DNA from: Polaribacter sp. Z022 | Lineage (GTDB): Bacteria; Bacteroidota; Bacteroidia; Flavobacteriales; Flavobacteriaceae | DNA: 64,000 nucleotides | Assembly (NCBI RefSeq): GCF_023555495.1 | Contig: NZ_JALCZO010000001.1 | Coordinates: forward strand, 558,001-622,000 | Direction of reading: 5' to 3' | Shown: positions 9,123 to 19,100 of the stretch, in pieces | Layout of the letters: every line of letters begins with the position of its first letter | Numbering within the stretch: the first letter of the stretch is position 1 | The notes under the pieces: generated by a model | Told to the model about the DNA's origin: nothing | What the model saw: only the letters and a program-made list of their open reading frames with translations | The model's database searches: none | Made by a program: the position numbers and the translations under genes

Positions 9123-10112
9123 ATGAGTTTTAAAAAAAGTTTTATATACCTTTTTTCTTTTTTTCTAATAGCTTCTTGTGGTACAAGTGTAACAATAGAA
9201 GATGAAATAATTGATGAAGTAGAAGTAGATGAAGGAGATAATGGAACAGGAAACACTGGTTCTACAGGTCCAAATTCAGATTATCCATTATCAGACCAAT
9301 CAAATACAGGTAAATGGGTATTAAATAAAGAAGTAAGTGATGAGTTTGATACTGGTACTTTAGATGAAGATAAATGGCATATTCAAGGAAAAAATGGCGT
9401 GTATCAATCTAATTTTATTGGTAGAGCACCCTCTCAATTTTCTATAAATAATGCTATTGTAGAAGATGAAAAGCTAAAAATTATAACAAAATGGGAACCA
9501 GATTTCGATTTTCATCCAACAAAAACTCAAACCGTAAATGGTAAAGTTTATAAATATGAAAATATAACTACTGCAGCTGTAATTAGTAAAAAACAGTTTA
9601 GGTATGGTTATATGGAAATTAAATGTAAATCAGCAAATGCACCAATAACTAGTTCTTTTTGGACAACAGGAAAAGGAACATCAGAATTAGATATGTTTGA
9701 AATGTTTGGTGGTCATAAATCTAATGCAGCTTGGAAAAAAAGATTAAAATTTAATATAATTAGCTGGGATAAAGACAATCCTTTTTACCAACCAGTTTAT
9801 AAAGGTCCAGTGCATACAAGAAATATACAAGCTAAAGAAAATACTGCAGATGATTTTCATGTATATGGTTTTGATTGGACACCAGAATATATTAAAGTTT
9901 ATATAGATGGTGTTTTACATGAAAATGGAACAATATTAAAATCTGAATTAACAAAAAACGGAACAGAACCAGATAGATGGGTTACAGATTCTGATTATTG
10001 GATTTGGTTTGATTCTGAAACTTTTCCTTGGTTAGGTTTACCAACAGCATCAGATTTAGTAGAACCTGCAGAATATCAAATTGAGTATATAAGAGTTTGG
10101 CAAAAAAGCTAG
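9123..10112 (+). CDS. GH16 endo-galactanase lipoprotein, second copy
   Basis: A 330-residue lipoprotein. The ATG at 9123 is chosen over the upstream TTG at 9102, because it follows the previous stop by 5 bp and gives the signal peptide ending LIASCGT. An acidic linker (about 25-55, rich in Glu, Asp, Gly and Thr) precedes the GH16 domain. The catalytic signature ELDMFE gives Glu188, Asp190 and Glu193. It is far closer to the GH16 domain of the fusion protein at 16166-20002 (shared runs such as YQSNFIGR, KKQFxYGYMEIK, FDSETFPWLGLP) than to its upstream neighbour. A duplication within the locus is therefore likely. It probably cuts the same galactan at the cell surface. Confidence 0.85.
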   Translation: MSFKKSFIYLFSFFLIASCGTSVTIEDEIIDEVEVDEGDNGTGNTGSTGPNSDYPLSDQSNTGKWVLNKEVSDEFDTGTLDEDKWHIQGKNGVYQSNFIGRAPSQFSINNAIVEDEKLKIITKWEPDFDFHPTKTQTVNGKVYKYENITTAAVISKKQFRYGYMEIKCKSANAPITSSFWTTGKGTSELDMFEMFGGHKSNAAWKKRLKFNIISWDKDNPFYQPVYKGPVHTRNIQAKENTADDFHVYGFDWTPEYIKVYIDGVLHENGTILKSELTKNGTEPDRWVTDSDYWIWFDSETFPWLGLPTASDLVEPAEYQIEYIRVWQKS

Positions 10113-10159
10113 AAAAGAAAGAAATAAACAATTAATTAAAATTTTTAAATTTAAGTATT

Positions 10160-10513
10160 ATGAAAAAAATCTTTTTAACATTATTATTGGTAGTTGCATT
10201 TACTACAACTTATGGTCAAAACAAATGGCAAGAAAAACAAATTAATCATTTCGTTAAAGCTGCTCAAACTGAGTATAATTTAAATGATGACCAAGTTAAA
10301 GAATTAACTAAATTTAGAACAGAAATGGTATTATCATACAGTTCTTTACAAAAAAAGGTAAAATCTGGAGAAATTACAGGTGATCAAAGAAAACAAAAGG
10401 GAAAAGAAATTAGTAAAACTTTTAATAGAAAGTTTATTAAATTAACAGGAAAATCATACAAAGATTTAGCTCCCTTTATGAATAAATTACGAAAAGAAAT
10501 TAAAAATCTATAG
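10160..10513 (+). CDS. Small secreted helical protein, unknown function
   Basis: 117 residues: a clear signal peptide (MKKIFLTLLLVVAFTTTYGQ) and a mature part of about 97 residues. The mature part is predicted all-helical and strongly basic (many Lys), with the pattern NLNDDQVKELTKFRTEM. This loosely recalls the LTxxQ-type Spy/CpxP periplasmic helical proteins. I do not recognise a specific family. It sits 47 bp after the second GH16 gene and just before a terminator, so it is co-transcribed with the GH16 pair. A chaperone-like or envelope-stress role is conceivable but unsupported. Confidence 0.6.
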   Translation: MKKIFLTLLLVVAFTTTYGQNKWQEKQINHFVKAAQTEYNLNDDQVKELTKFRTEMVLSYSSLQKKVKSGEITGDQRKQKGKEISKTFNRKFIKLTGKSYKDLAPFMNKLRKEIKNL

Positions 10514-10537
10514 TAATAAATAATTATTACACTTACA

Positions 10538-10567
10538 TAAGGTTGTTTTTTTAAAAACAACCTTTTT
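10538..10567 (+). terminator. Hairpin between small protein and sulfatase
   Basis: AAGGTTGTTTTT and AAAAACAACCTT pair around a short loop, followed by six T residues. It probably lowers expression of the downstream sulfatase relative to the GH16 genes. Confidence 0.75.
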
Positions 10568-10592
10568 TGTAGGTTGTTTCTAAATAAATAAG

Positions 10593-12092
10593 ATGAAGCA
10601 AATTAATTTATTAAAAGCTTTTTTACTGCTAGTTTTTGTAGGTTTAGTTTTAGGGTGTACTTCTACAAAAGACAAAACTGCTGTAAAAAACCCTAAAAAG
10701 GAGCATAAAAATATTATTACTCCAAGTAAACCAAATATATTGGTGATTCTGTGTGATGATTTAGGGTATTCAGATGTAGGTTTTAATGGTTCTAAAGATA
10801 TTCCTACTCCTGCTTTAGATGGTCTAGCAAAAGACGGAACAATTTTTACATCTGCCTATGTAACCCACCCTTTTTGTGGTCCTAGTAGAGCAGGTTTAAT
10901 GACAGGTGTTTATCCACATAGAATAGGTGCTCAATTTAATTTACCTCCAAATAGTGGAGAAACAATTAAAAAAGGTATTTCTCTTAAAGAAACTTTTATT
11001 AGTAAAGTTTTAGATAAAGAAGGTTATAATACAGGTTTAATAGGTAAGTGGCACTTAGGTTCTAATGCAGAATTTCATCCAAATGTTAGAGGTTTTGATG
11101 ATTTCTATGGTTTTTTAGGAGGAGGACATAATTATTTTCCAGAACAATATAGAGCTGCTTATAAAAGACAATCTGAAAGTGGAAGAAAAATTATTTGGGA
11201 TTATTTACATCCTTTAGAGCATAATGGAAAACAAATTAAAGAAACAGAGTATTTAACAGATGCTTTTTCTAGAGAAGCAGTACGTTTTATTACAGATGCA
11301 GGTAAAACTAAAGATCCGTTCTTTTTATATCTTTCATACAATGCACCTCACACACCTTTAGAAGCAAAAGAAGAAGATCTTAAGTTGTTTTCTCATATAA
11401 AAGATAAAAAGAGAAGAACTTATGCTGCTATGGTTTATGCTGTTGATAGGGGTGTTAAAAAGATTAAACAATCTTTAATAGATTCTGGTCAATTAGATAA
11501 TACTTTAATTGTTTTCTTTAGTGATAATGGTGGTAAAACAAAAGCAGGTGCAACTAATTATCCTTTAAAAGATGGAAAAGGAAGTGCTTATGAAGGTGGT
11601 TATAGAGTACCAATGTTTTTTCATTGGCCAAAAGTTGTACCAGCAGGAGAAAAATTTGATTTCCCAGTATCTGCATTAGATTTTTATCCAACTTTTGCAA
11701 AATTAGCAGGAGCAAAAATTCCTGCAACTAAAAAGTTAGATGGAAAAGATATTTGGAATAATTTTATAACTAAAACAGATTCTTATAAAGACGATAACAT
11801 CTTTGTATTGCGTCACAGAAATGGTTTTAGTGATGTTGGGGTTAGAAAAAACGAATGGAAAGCTGTTAAAGCTTACAATCAAAAATGGAAGCTATTTAAT
11901 ATTGAAAATGATATGGCAGAAAGCAATGATGTAAGTAGTAAATATCCAGAAATTTTAAAAGACTTAGTTAAAGATGCAGCAGAATGGAGTGTTACTCATA
12001 AACAACCAGAATGGTGGCATAATGTAAAAACGGGTAAAGAATGGAAAGCTCTTGAGATGCCAAAATTTGATAAAACTTTTAAAATAGAGTAA
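10593..12092 (+). CDS. S1-family (formylglycine) sulfatase, lipoprotein
   Basis: A 499-residue lipoprotein (signal ending LVLGCTS). Core motifs: metal ligands Asp55-Asp56 (CDDLGYSD), the formylglycine site C95-G-P-S-R, GKWHLG, and the metal pair Asp311-Asn312 (SDNGG). Cys95 would be converted to formylglycine, and calcium positions the sulfate ester for hydrolysis. It closely resembles the sulfatase at 46758-48239 and the N-terminal half of the fusion at 16166-20002: all contain a GFxxFFGFLGGGxNYF-like loop. It is therefore one of a set of duplicated galactan sulfatases. Position specificity (C4 or C2 of galactose, or C2 of anhydro-galactose) cannot be read from sequence. It closes the first GH16 operon. 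Confidence 0.85.
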   Translation: MKQINLLKAFLLLVFVGLVLGCTSTKDKTAVKNPKKEHKNIITPSKPNILVILCDDLGYSDVGFNGSKDIPTPALDGLAKDGTIFTSAYVTHPFCGPSRAGLMTGVYPHRIGAQFNLPPNSGETIKKGISLKETFISKVLDKEGYNTGLIGKWHLGSNAEFHPNVRGFDDFYGFLGGGHNYFPEQYRAAYKRQSESGRKIIWDYLHPLEHNGKQIKETEYLTDAFSREAVRFITDAGKTKDPFFLYLSYNAPHTPLEAKEEDLKLFSHIKDKKRRTYAAMVYAVDRGVKKIKQSLIDSGQLDNTLIVFFSDNGGKTKAGATNYPLKDGKGSAYEGGYRVPMFFHWPKVVPAGEKFDFPVSALDFYPTFAKLAGAKIPATKKLDGKDIWNNFITKTDSYKDDNIFVLRHRNGFSDVGVRKNEWKAVKAYNQKWKLFNIENDMAESNDVSSKYPEILKDLVKDAAEWSVTHKQPEWWHNVKTGKEWKALEMPKFDKTFKIE

Positions 12093-12114
12093 TAAAAAAC
12101 TAAATATTTTTAAG

Positions 12115-12156
12115 GCATCATATAAAAAACTTAGTTTTTGTATGATGCTTTTTTTT
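12115..12156 (+). terminator. Terminator after the first GH16/sulfatase operon
   Basis: GCATCATA ... TATGATGC with an inner AAAAAACT/AGTTTTT pairing, then eight T residues. The remaining 12157-12402 is AT-rich leader with several TAAACAA words and the palindrome TTGTTTA-AG-TAAACAA at 12239-12254; nothing else was seen there. Confidence 0.85.
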
Positions 12157-12402
12157 GTTTCAATTATATAAAAAACTAAACATATTTTTAATTTTTTAAA
12201 CTATTTAATTGAAAAATAATTTAGCTAAAAAATGTTATTTGTTTAAGTAAACAATGATATTAGTCTTAAAAATCACTTTAAAAAACTAAACAAAAACATA
12301 ACAAAGGGTTATTAAGTGTTTAAAATTCGTTTAACTTTTATAGTATTTATATATTGTAAACAAAGGATTTAGCTTCTTTTTCTTTAAAATATAAAAATAA
12401 AC

Positions 12403-14031
12403 ATGTATAAACTGAATAACTTGTATTTTGCAAATACCTTAACAAGTAATTGTTTTGTGATTTTTATATGTTGTTTTCTAATGTTTGGTTCTTTAAGTTC
12501 TCAAGAGAACATAATATTAGAAGAAAAAAAACTTGAACATTATTCTCAAGATTCTACACAAGAGTTAAAATTATTATACAATTCATTAATAAAAAAAGCA
12601 GATACATTAGGAGCTATAATTACGCTCCAAGAAATAGCTTTAACCTATAGTCATTTAGGAAGTCATAAAGATTCTTATGATAATTTATGGTTAGCATTAT
12701 TGCTTGCAGATGCTTCCAATAATGATGATAGAAAAGCCTTAATTTATAGAGATATAGGAAGGCACTACAGTTATTATAAAAGAAAAGAAAAAGCGCTTCA
12801 ATTTTTAAATCAATCTTTAAGTTTAAGAAAAAAATTAGTAGCACTTAAAAAGTTAGATAAAGAAGAGTTAGCAAATGCTTATTTAGCATTTGTAGCAACA
12901 TTTAGAGAACTTAAAGATTTAAAATCTGCCAAAAAATATTTAGATAGTAGTGCTATTTATTTAAAAAAATCGCCAAATCACAGAGACAAAGCATTTTATA
13001 GTTTTGAAAACGGAGTTATTTTAAATAGTCAAGGAAAATATAAGGAATCTTTAAAAGAATTTACTACTAGCTCAAAATGGTTTGATGAAAAAGTGCCAGG
13101 GTATAAAGTTTTAATAAACACGTATATAGGAGATTGTTATAAGAACTTAAAAGAATACTCTAAAAGCGAAAGTTATTATTTAAACGCAATAGAAACATCT
13201 AATAAATACAAAGCCCATAAAAATTATACTCCTTTAATTTATGAGAGGCTTTCTGCTTTATATCTTATTATTGGAGAAAAAGACAAAGCTTTTAAAAGTT
13301 TAAAAATGGCAAAAGATTTAGATGCACTTTATTTTGATAGTAGAAGTAAAAACAATAGACCATTATTAGAGATACAAGATGAATTTTTAGAAGAGAAAAA
13401 AAGGCAAATAATTGCTTTAAAAGAACAAAGAATTAATCAACTTGAACAAGAAGAAAAAGTAGATTTTTTAGAAAGAATGCTACTGTTAGGTTTTATTGTT
13501 TTTTTAGTTCTTTTTAGCGCTTTTTTTATTAATAGTATAAGGTCTAAACATAAAGCAGAAAAAGAAATTTTAAGAAAAAAGAGAGAGCTAGAACTTCAAA
13601 AAAACTTAGAAATAATTGAGTTAAAGAATAAAGAATTAGCAGCATCTGTTATTAAATTAATTGAAAAAGATGCCTTTATAGAGCAATTAAAAAACAAACT
13701 ATCTAAAGGAGATGGAGAAATAAATAGAAGTGAAGCTAAACAAATATTAAACTCTATATCTGTTAATAGTTTAGAAAATTGGAATGAATTTGAAACAAAA
13801 TTTGTTTCTATTAATAAGAAGTTTTATACAAAACTTAATAAAAAGTTTCCAAACTTAACACATAATGATCAAAGACTTTGTGCCTTGGTTAAACTAAATT
13901 TTTCAAGTAAAGAAATAGCAAAGTTGTTAAACATGTCTAATGAAAGTGTACATACTACAAGAAGTAGGTTAAGAAAGAAATTAAACCTTTCTAGAGATGT
14001 AAATTTAAAGCAATTTATTGCTAGTATTTAA
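12403..14031 (+). CDS. TPR-transmembrane-HTH regulator 1
   Basis: A 542-residue membrane-bound regulator. It has an N-terminal membrane/signal segment (about 18-33) and a periplasmic helical-repeat region of TPR type (about 60-320). A transmembrane helix (about 360-376), a long charged coiled coil (about 380-440) and a C-terminal LuxR-like HTH (about 490-535, KEIAKLLNMSNESVHTTRSRLRKKL) follow. Such proteins in Bacteroidota are thought to sense a periplasmic signal through the TPR part and bind DNA through the HTH. It has a paralogue at 48275-49888. Its place before the two AraC genes suggests control of the locus; the signal is unknown. Confidence 0.75.
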   Translation: MYKLNNLYFANTLTSNCFVIFICCFLMFGSLSSQENIILEEKKLEHYSQDSTQELKLLYNSLIKKADTLGAIITLQEIALTYSHLGSHKDSYDNLWLALLLADASNNDDRKALIYRDIGRHYSYYKRKEKALQFLNQSLSLRKKLVALKKLDKEELANAYLAFVATFRELKDLKSAKKYLDSSAIYLKKSPNHRDKAFYSFENGVILNSQGKYKESLKEFTTSSKWFDEKVPGYKVLINTYIGDCYKNLKEYSKSESYYLNAIETSNKYKAHKNYTPLIYERLSALYLIIGEKDKAFKSLKMAKDLDALYFDSRSKNNRPLLEIQDEFLEEKKRQIIALKEQRINQLEQEEKVDFLERMLLLGFIVFLVLFSAFFINSIRSKHKAEKEILRKKRELELQKNLEIIELKNKELAASVIKLIEKDAFIEQLKNKLSKGDGEINRSEAKQILNSISVNSLENWNEFETKFVSINKKFYTKLNKKFPNLTHNDQRLCALVKLNFSSKEIAKLLNMSNESVHTTRSRLRKKLNLSRDVNLKQFIASI

Positions 14032-14069
14032 TAAAATAATTGAGTTTTTAAATAGAAATTTATAAAGTT

Positions 14070-14936
14070 ATGAGATTAGTTTTAAAGCAGTCAGATACAA
14101 TTGTAAATAAAAAATTAAACGTTTTTAAAAGGGTAGTACCGTCTTTTGATGTTGCATGGCATTATCATAAAGAATACGAACTTCTATATATTTCTAAAAG
14201 TAATGGAATTCGTTTTGTAGGAGATAATGTTTCTCCTTTTTTTCCTGGAGACTTGGTTTTGGTAGGTTCTCATTTACCTCATTTATGGAGAAGTGATCCT
14301 TCTTATTACGAATCTAACAGTACTCAACAAGTAAAAACTATTGTAATAAAATTTACAAAAGATTTTTTAGGGCTAGATTTTTTTAAAAATCAAAACTTTT
14401 TTAACATTCAAAAATTGTTAGATGCATCTAAATTTGGATTGTTTTTTAACAAAGAGGTTAGTAAAAAATTGCATAAAGATTTAATGAATTTACCAGACTT
14501 ATCTACAACAGAACAACATATAGAGCTTTTAAGTATTTTAAATAAATTATCTCAGGTAAACAATAATCAAAAGCAAGTTTTATCATCTTCAGATATGAGA
14601 CAATCTATTTCAGAAAGTTCAGAAAAAATAGATTTAGTATTAAGGTATATTTCAGATAATTATGCATCAAATATTAATTTAGAAAAAGTTGCAAATATAG
14701 CTTGTATGACTACCAATTCGTTTTGTCGTTTTTTTAAAAAAATGACGAATAAATCTTTTACTCAGTTTTTAAATGAAATTCGTATTAGAAACGCTTCAAG
14801 AATCTTAGTACAACAAAACTTACCAGTTTCAGAAGTTTGTTTTTTGGTTGGTTTTAATTCTATGACATATTTTAATAAACAGTTTAAATTAATAATGGGT
14901 ACAACACCCAAAACATTTAAAATTGCTGCCTTTTAA
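14070..14936 (+). CDS. AraC-family regulator 1 of the locus
   Basis: A 288-residue cytoplasmic regulator: an N-terminal cupin-like ligand-binding half (WHYHKEYELLYI ... FFPGDLVLVGSHLPHLW, about 25-75) and a C-terminal double-HTH AraC domain (about 185-285, with SFCRFFKKM and VGFNSMTYFNKQFK). It starts 39 bp after the TPR regulator, so it may be co-transcribed. Its AraC domain is almost identical to that of the next gene while the sensor halves differ more. AraC activators of carrageenan loci are known in Zobellia. It is the prime candidate to bind the 21-bp spaced direct repeats found at six promoters here. Confidence 0.85.
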   Translation: MRLVLKQSDTIVNKKLNVFKRVVPSFDVAWHYHKEYELLYISKSNGIRFVGDNVSPFFPGDLVLVGSHLPHLWRSDPSYYESNSTQQVKTIVIKFTKDFLGLDFFKNQNFFNIQKLLDASKFGLFFNKEVSKKLHKDLMNLPDLSTTEQHIELLSILNKLSQVNNNQKQVLSSSDMRQSISESSEKIDLVLRYISDNYASNINLEKVANIACMTTNSFCRFFKKMTNKSFTQFLNEIRIRNASRILVQQNLPVSEVCFLVGFNSMTYFNKQFKLIMGTTPKTFKIAAF

Positions 14937-15077
14937 CTAAAATATTAATGTTTTCTGAGTTAAAAACATTAATTTATCTTAAAATGAGGGTATTTTAGAA
15001 TAATTTCGGATAATATTTGTTAAAAAATTGTCACTTATTATGCTTAAATGAATATTTTGTTATATTTGTTAGTAATG

Positions 15078-15938
15078 AAGTTAGTTTTAAAGAAATCAGA
15101 CACACACACAAATGAAAAACTAAACATTTACACTAGAGATGTTCCTTGTTTAGACGCTGCATGGCATTATCATAAAGAATTTGAGTTGTTATACATATCT
15201 CAAAGTAATGGTATTCGTTTTGTTGGAGATAGTGTGGCTCCTTTTTTACCTGGAGATTTAGTTTTAGTAGGTTCTTATTTACCTCATCTTTGGAGAAACG
15301 ACCCTTCATACTACAAAGAAGAAAGTACGCAAGAAGTTAAAACAATAGTTACAAAATTTACTGATGATTTTTTAGGGAATGATATTTTGCAATTACCCGA
15401 TTTTTTTGAAGTTAAAAAATTACTTGAAGAATGTAAGTTAGGTATATTTTTTGGTAAGCAAATTAGTAAAGCTCTTCATAATGATTTAATGTTACTACCT
15501 ACTTTGTCATCAACAGAAAAACACATTAAACTTTTAAGTATTTTACATAAATTATCTTTAGTAGATAAAAAAGAAAGAACTATTTTGTCTTCTTCAGACA
15601 TGAGACAAACCACTACAGAAAGTTCTGAAAGGATAGATACTGTGTTAAAATACATTTCAGATAATTATGCTTCTAGTATTAGTTTAGATGATATTTCTAA
15701 TGTAGCTTGTATGACTACAAATTCTTTTTGTCGTTTTTTTAAGAAAATGACCAACAAGTCTTTTACACAGTTTTTAAACGAAATTCGTATTAGAAATGCA
15801 TCAAGAATACTTGTGCAGCAAACACTTCCTGTATCAGAAGTTTGTTATATAGTTGGTTTTAATTCTATAACTAACTTTAATAAACAGTTTAAACAAATTA
15901 TGGGGTCTACACCTAAAAAGTTTAGAGAAGCAATCTAG
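15078..15938 (+). CDS. AraC-family regulator 2 of the locus (tandem paralogue)
   Basis: 286 residues from ATG 15078. This start is preferred over the in-frame ATG at 15048 because MKLVLKKSDT aligns with the start of its paralogue (MRLVLKQSDT), and a TATATTTG box (15061-15068) overlaps the extra codons. It has a cupin-like sensor (WHYHKEFELLYIS ... FLPGDLVLVGSYLPHLW) and a C-terminal AraC double HTH. The AraC half differs only slightly from regulator 1 (SFCRFFKKMTNKSFTQFLNE and IRIRNASRILVQQ are identical). The middle of the sensor (about 100-180) has diverged. The two probably read the same DNA sites but different ligands or ligand concentrations. Confidence 0.85.
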   Translation, partial: KLVLKKSDTHTNEKLNIYTRDVPCLDAAWHYHKEFELLYISQSNGIRFVGDSVAPFLPGDLVLVGSYLPHLWRNDPSYYKEESTQEVKTIVTKFTDDFLGNDILQLPDFFEVKKLLEECKLGIFFGKQISKALHNDLMLLPTLSSTEKHIKLLSILHKLSLVDKKERTILSSSDMRQTTTESSERIDTVLKYISDNYASSISLDDISNVACMTTNSFCRFFKKMTNKSFTQFLNEIRIRNASRILVQQTLPVSEVCYIVGFNSITNFNKQFKQIMGSTPKKFREAI

Positions 15939-15971
15939 GAAATAAGATTACTATTTTAGAGATATAGTATA

Positions 15972-16012
15972 TAATGCCCAAATTCATTTGAAATTTGGGC
16001 ATTATTTCTTTT
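15972..16012 (+). terminator. Terminator after the AraC pair
   Basis: TAATGCCCAAATT and AAATTTGGGCATTA form a 13-bp stem with a short loop, followed by TTTCTTTT. Confidence 0.85.
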
Positions 16013-16060
16013 AGTAAATAATTTTTTTAATTCTTTGTATTTAATTTGTAAGCTAATTTG

Positions 16061-16126
16061 TGATAAGAGTTTACTATTTGTGGTTAATATTAGCTTAATT
16101 CTTTGCTAGATTAACCTTTAATTTTG
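16061..16126 (+). promoter_or_regulatory. Operator/promoter 2 (degenerate half-sites) before the fusion enzyme
   Basis: TGATAAGA (16061-16068) and TGGTTAAT (16081-16088) are 20 bp apart. A perfect -7 box TAATTTTG follows at 16119-16126, 38 bp after the second half-site starts. It fits the common architecture less exactly than the others. Confidence 0.4.
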
Positions 16127-16165
16127 TCATTCAAACAAATTTAAAACCCTCATCCATTAAAAATT

Positions 16166-19100
16166 ATGAAAACTCACTTTTTAAAATATTGTGTATTTCT
16201 TTTTATAATAGTGCTATCTGTAAGCAATTACGCTCAAACTAAAGGAACAAGACCTAATGTAATTTTAATCCTTGCAGATGATTTAGGATATGCAGATGTT
16301 GGTTTTAATAGAGATGCTAGTTTTCCATCAGAAAGAGGTGTTATTCCAACACCTAATATAGATGCTTTGGCAAACAATGGTATAATTTTAAAAAATTCGC
16401 ATGTTGTTCATCCTTTTTGTGGTCCAAGTAGAGTAGCACTTTTAACAGGTATTTATCCTCACAGAATTGGAGCTCAGTACAATTTACCTAACAATATAAC
16501 ATCTACTTTAGGTGTTCCTCAAAACGAAACTTATTTTTCTAAAGTTTTACAAGATTCAGGATACAATACTTCTGCAATTGGTAAATGGCATTTAGGTTTC
16601 GAAGATGGTAAATACCAACCATTAGACAGAGGTTTTGATCATTTCTTCGGATTTTTAGGAGGAGGTAAAAATTATTTCGAAAGTATTTATGAAGATTCGT
16701 TTTACAACAGATTAGGTGGTTCTAACCCTGTAACTAATGAGTATCAAGATCCATTACAAAGAAATAGATCTTATGTAAATAGAAATGAATACAGCAATGC
16801 TACAGATGAAGATTATTTAACAGATGTACTTACAGATAATGCAATTCAATATATTAATGAAAACAAAGGGAAATCAGACCCTTTCTTTATGTATTTAGCT
16901 TATAATGCACCACACACACCATTACAAGCAACCCAAGCAGAAATTGCGCAATTTAAAATTGATAATCCTAATTTTGAGAGTAATTTAAGAGCAAGTAGTT
17001 ATTTACAAAACTCAGATCCTGTAAATAAATTAACAACTCAGGCAGAAAAAGATGCAAAAATAGAAGAGTTTGTACAAGCTCGTTTAATTTATGCAACAAT
17101 GACTGTTAATATGGATAAAAATATTGGTAGAGTTGTAGATGAACTTAAAAAAGATATCAATGTATTTAATAATACAGTTATAATATTTTTAAGTGATAAT
17201 GGCGGTTATAGATGGAGTAAAGGAGCAGATAATTTTCCATTACAACAACAAAAAGGAAGTGTTTTAGAAGGTGGTCATAAAGTACCAATGTTTGTAAGTT
17301 GGCCAAATAAAATTACATCTCCAAGTACATACAACTATCAAGTTAGTTCGTTAGATATTTATCCAACTCTTGCAAATTTGGCAGGAGCTACAATTCCAGC
17401 AAATAAAACAATAGATGGTAAAGACTTTATGGATAAAATTATTGCTGGTCAAAAAGTAAGACAAGATGATGAACCTTTGTATGCTATAAGACCGCAAAAC
17501 GGATTTCATAATGGAGGTCTTGCTTCTTACCCTTGGAAAATTGTTAAAACTGCAAATAATGGAAAATGGAGATTGTATAATATTTTAACAGATCCAGGAG
17601 AAACTACAGATTTAAGAAGCACAGAACCAAATGCAGAACAAATAATAAATAATCTTTTAGATAAAGCAGAAACTTTATTTTCAGAATTTAAAAATGTAAA
17701 ACCAGCTTGGTATGATAATAGTAATTATGATAGTAATGGTGATGGAGTAGGAGATATTCATGTTCATGGTCCATTGTGGAATAATGGAACATTACCAGGT
17801 TATGACAGACTTTTTGAAAGACCTTTTGATGATTCAACTAAAGATAATTACCCATTATCAGATCAAAACAATGAAGGTAATTGGGTTTTAAACACAGAAA
17901 TTTCAGATGAATTTGAAGCAAGTTCTTTAAATGAAGATCAATGGTTAATACAAGGTAGAAATGGAGAATACCAATCTAATTTTATTGGAAGATCTCCTGC
18001 TCAATTTTCAACAGAAAATGCAATTTTAGAAGATGGGAAACTTAAAATTTTAACCAAATGGGATCCAACTTATAATTTTACAAACGATTCTGGTGGAAAT
18101 ATGTTAGGAGTTTATAATGGAGTAAGTACACCAATAACAACAGCAGCTGTAATTAGTAAAAAACAATTTCAATATGGTTATATGGAAATTAAATCTAAAG
18201 CAGCTAATGCAGAAATAACAAGCTCATTTTGGACGACTGGTCCTGGTCCTGGTAAACCAGGTGGAGCATCAGAATTAGATATGTTTGAAATGTTTGGAGG
18301 ACATAAAACAAATGATGCTTGGAAAAAAAGATTAAAATTTAATATGATTAGTTGGGACCCTAACAATTCTATTAAGCAAGCTGCAACAGCAGCAGGACAA
18401 TCTGTAGGAACAACACATACTAGAAATATACAAGCAGATAATAACACAGCAGATGATTTTCATGTATATGGTTTTGAGTGGACTGCAGATTATATTAAAG
18501 TTTATATAGATGGTGTATTACATCCAGAAGGAACCATTTTAAAATCTGAATTGACTAATAATGGAGCAGATCCTGATAGATGGGTAACAGACGTTCCTTA
18601 TTGGGTTTGGTTCGATTCAGAAACATTTCCTTGGTTAGGTTTACCAGATGCTTCAGATTTACAAACCCCTGCAGAATATCAAATAGAGTATATTAGAGTT
18701 TGGCAAAAAAAACCAGATGAAATTACTATAAAAGGAACTGCAGATGCTATAGAAGGAACTAAAGATGGTGTTTTTACAATTGCGTTATCTAATGGAGAAG
18801 TTGCAACAGAAAATATTAATGTAACTTATACTGTTGGCGGAACTGCTACTGAAGGTACAGATTATACTACTATACAAAGAACAGCCACAATTGCTAGCGG
18901 AACAAATTCTGTGCAAATAACTATTGATGCTACAGAAGACAATGTAGATGAAAACTCAGAAACAGTTATCATTACCTTGCAATCATCTAGCACTAAAACA
19001 ATAAATACAACTCCAGCAAGCATTAATATATCAGATGTTATTGAATCTACAACTTTAATAGCAGGAGACATTGCCATTCTTGGTTGGAGAGCAAATAGAG

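Noticed and set aside
14987-15019. AGGGTATT and CGGATAAT before the second AraC gene, as a further operator
   Set aside because: Spacing is 19 bp and the following TTTG box lies only a few bases away, not about 37.
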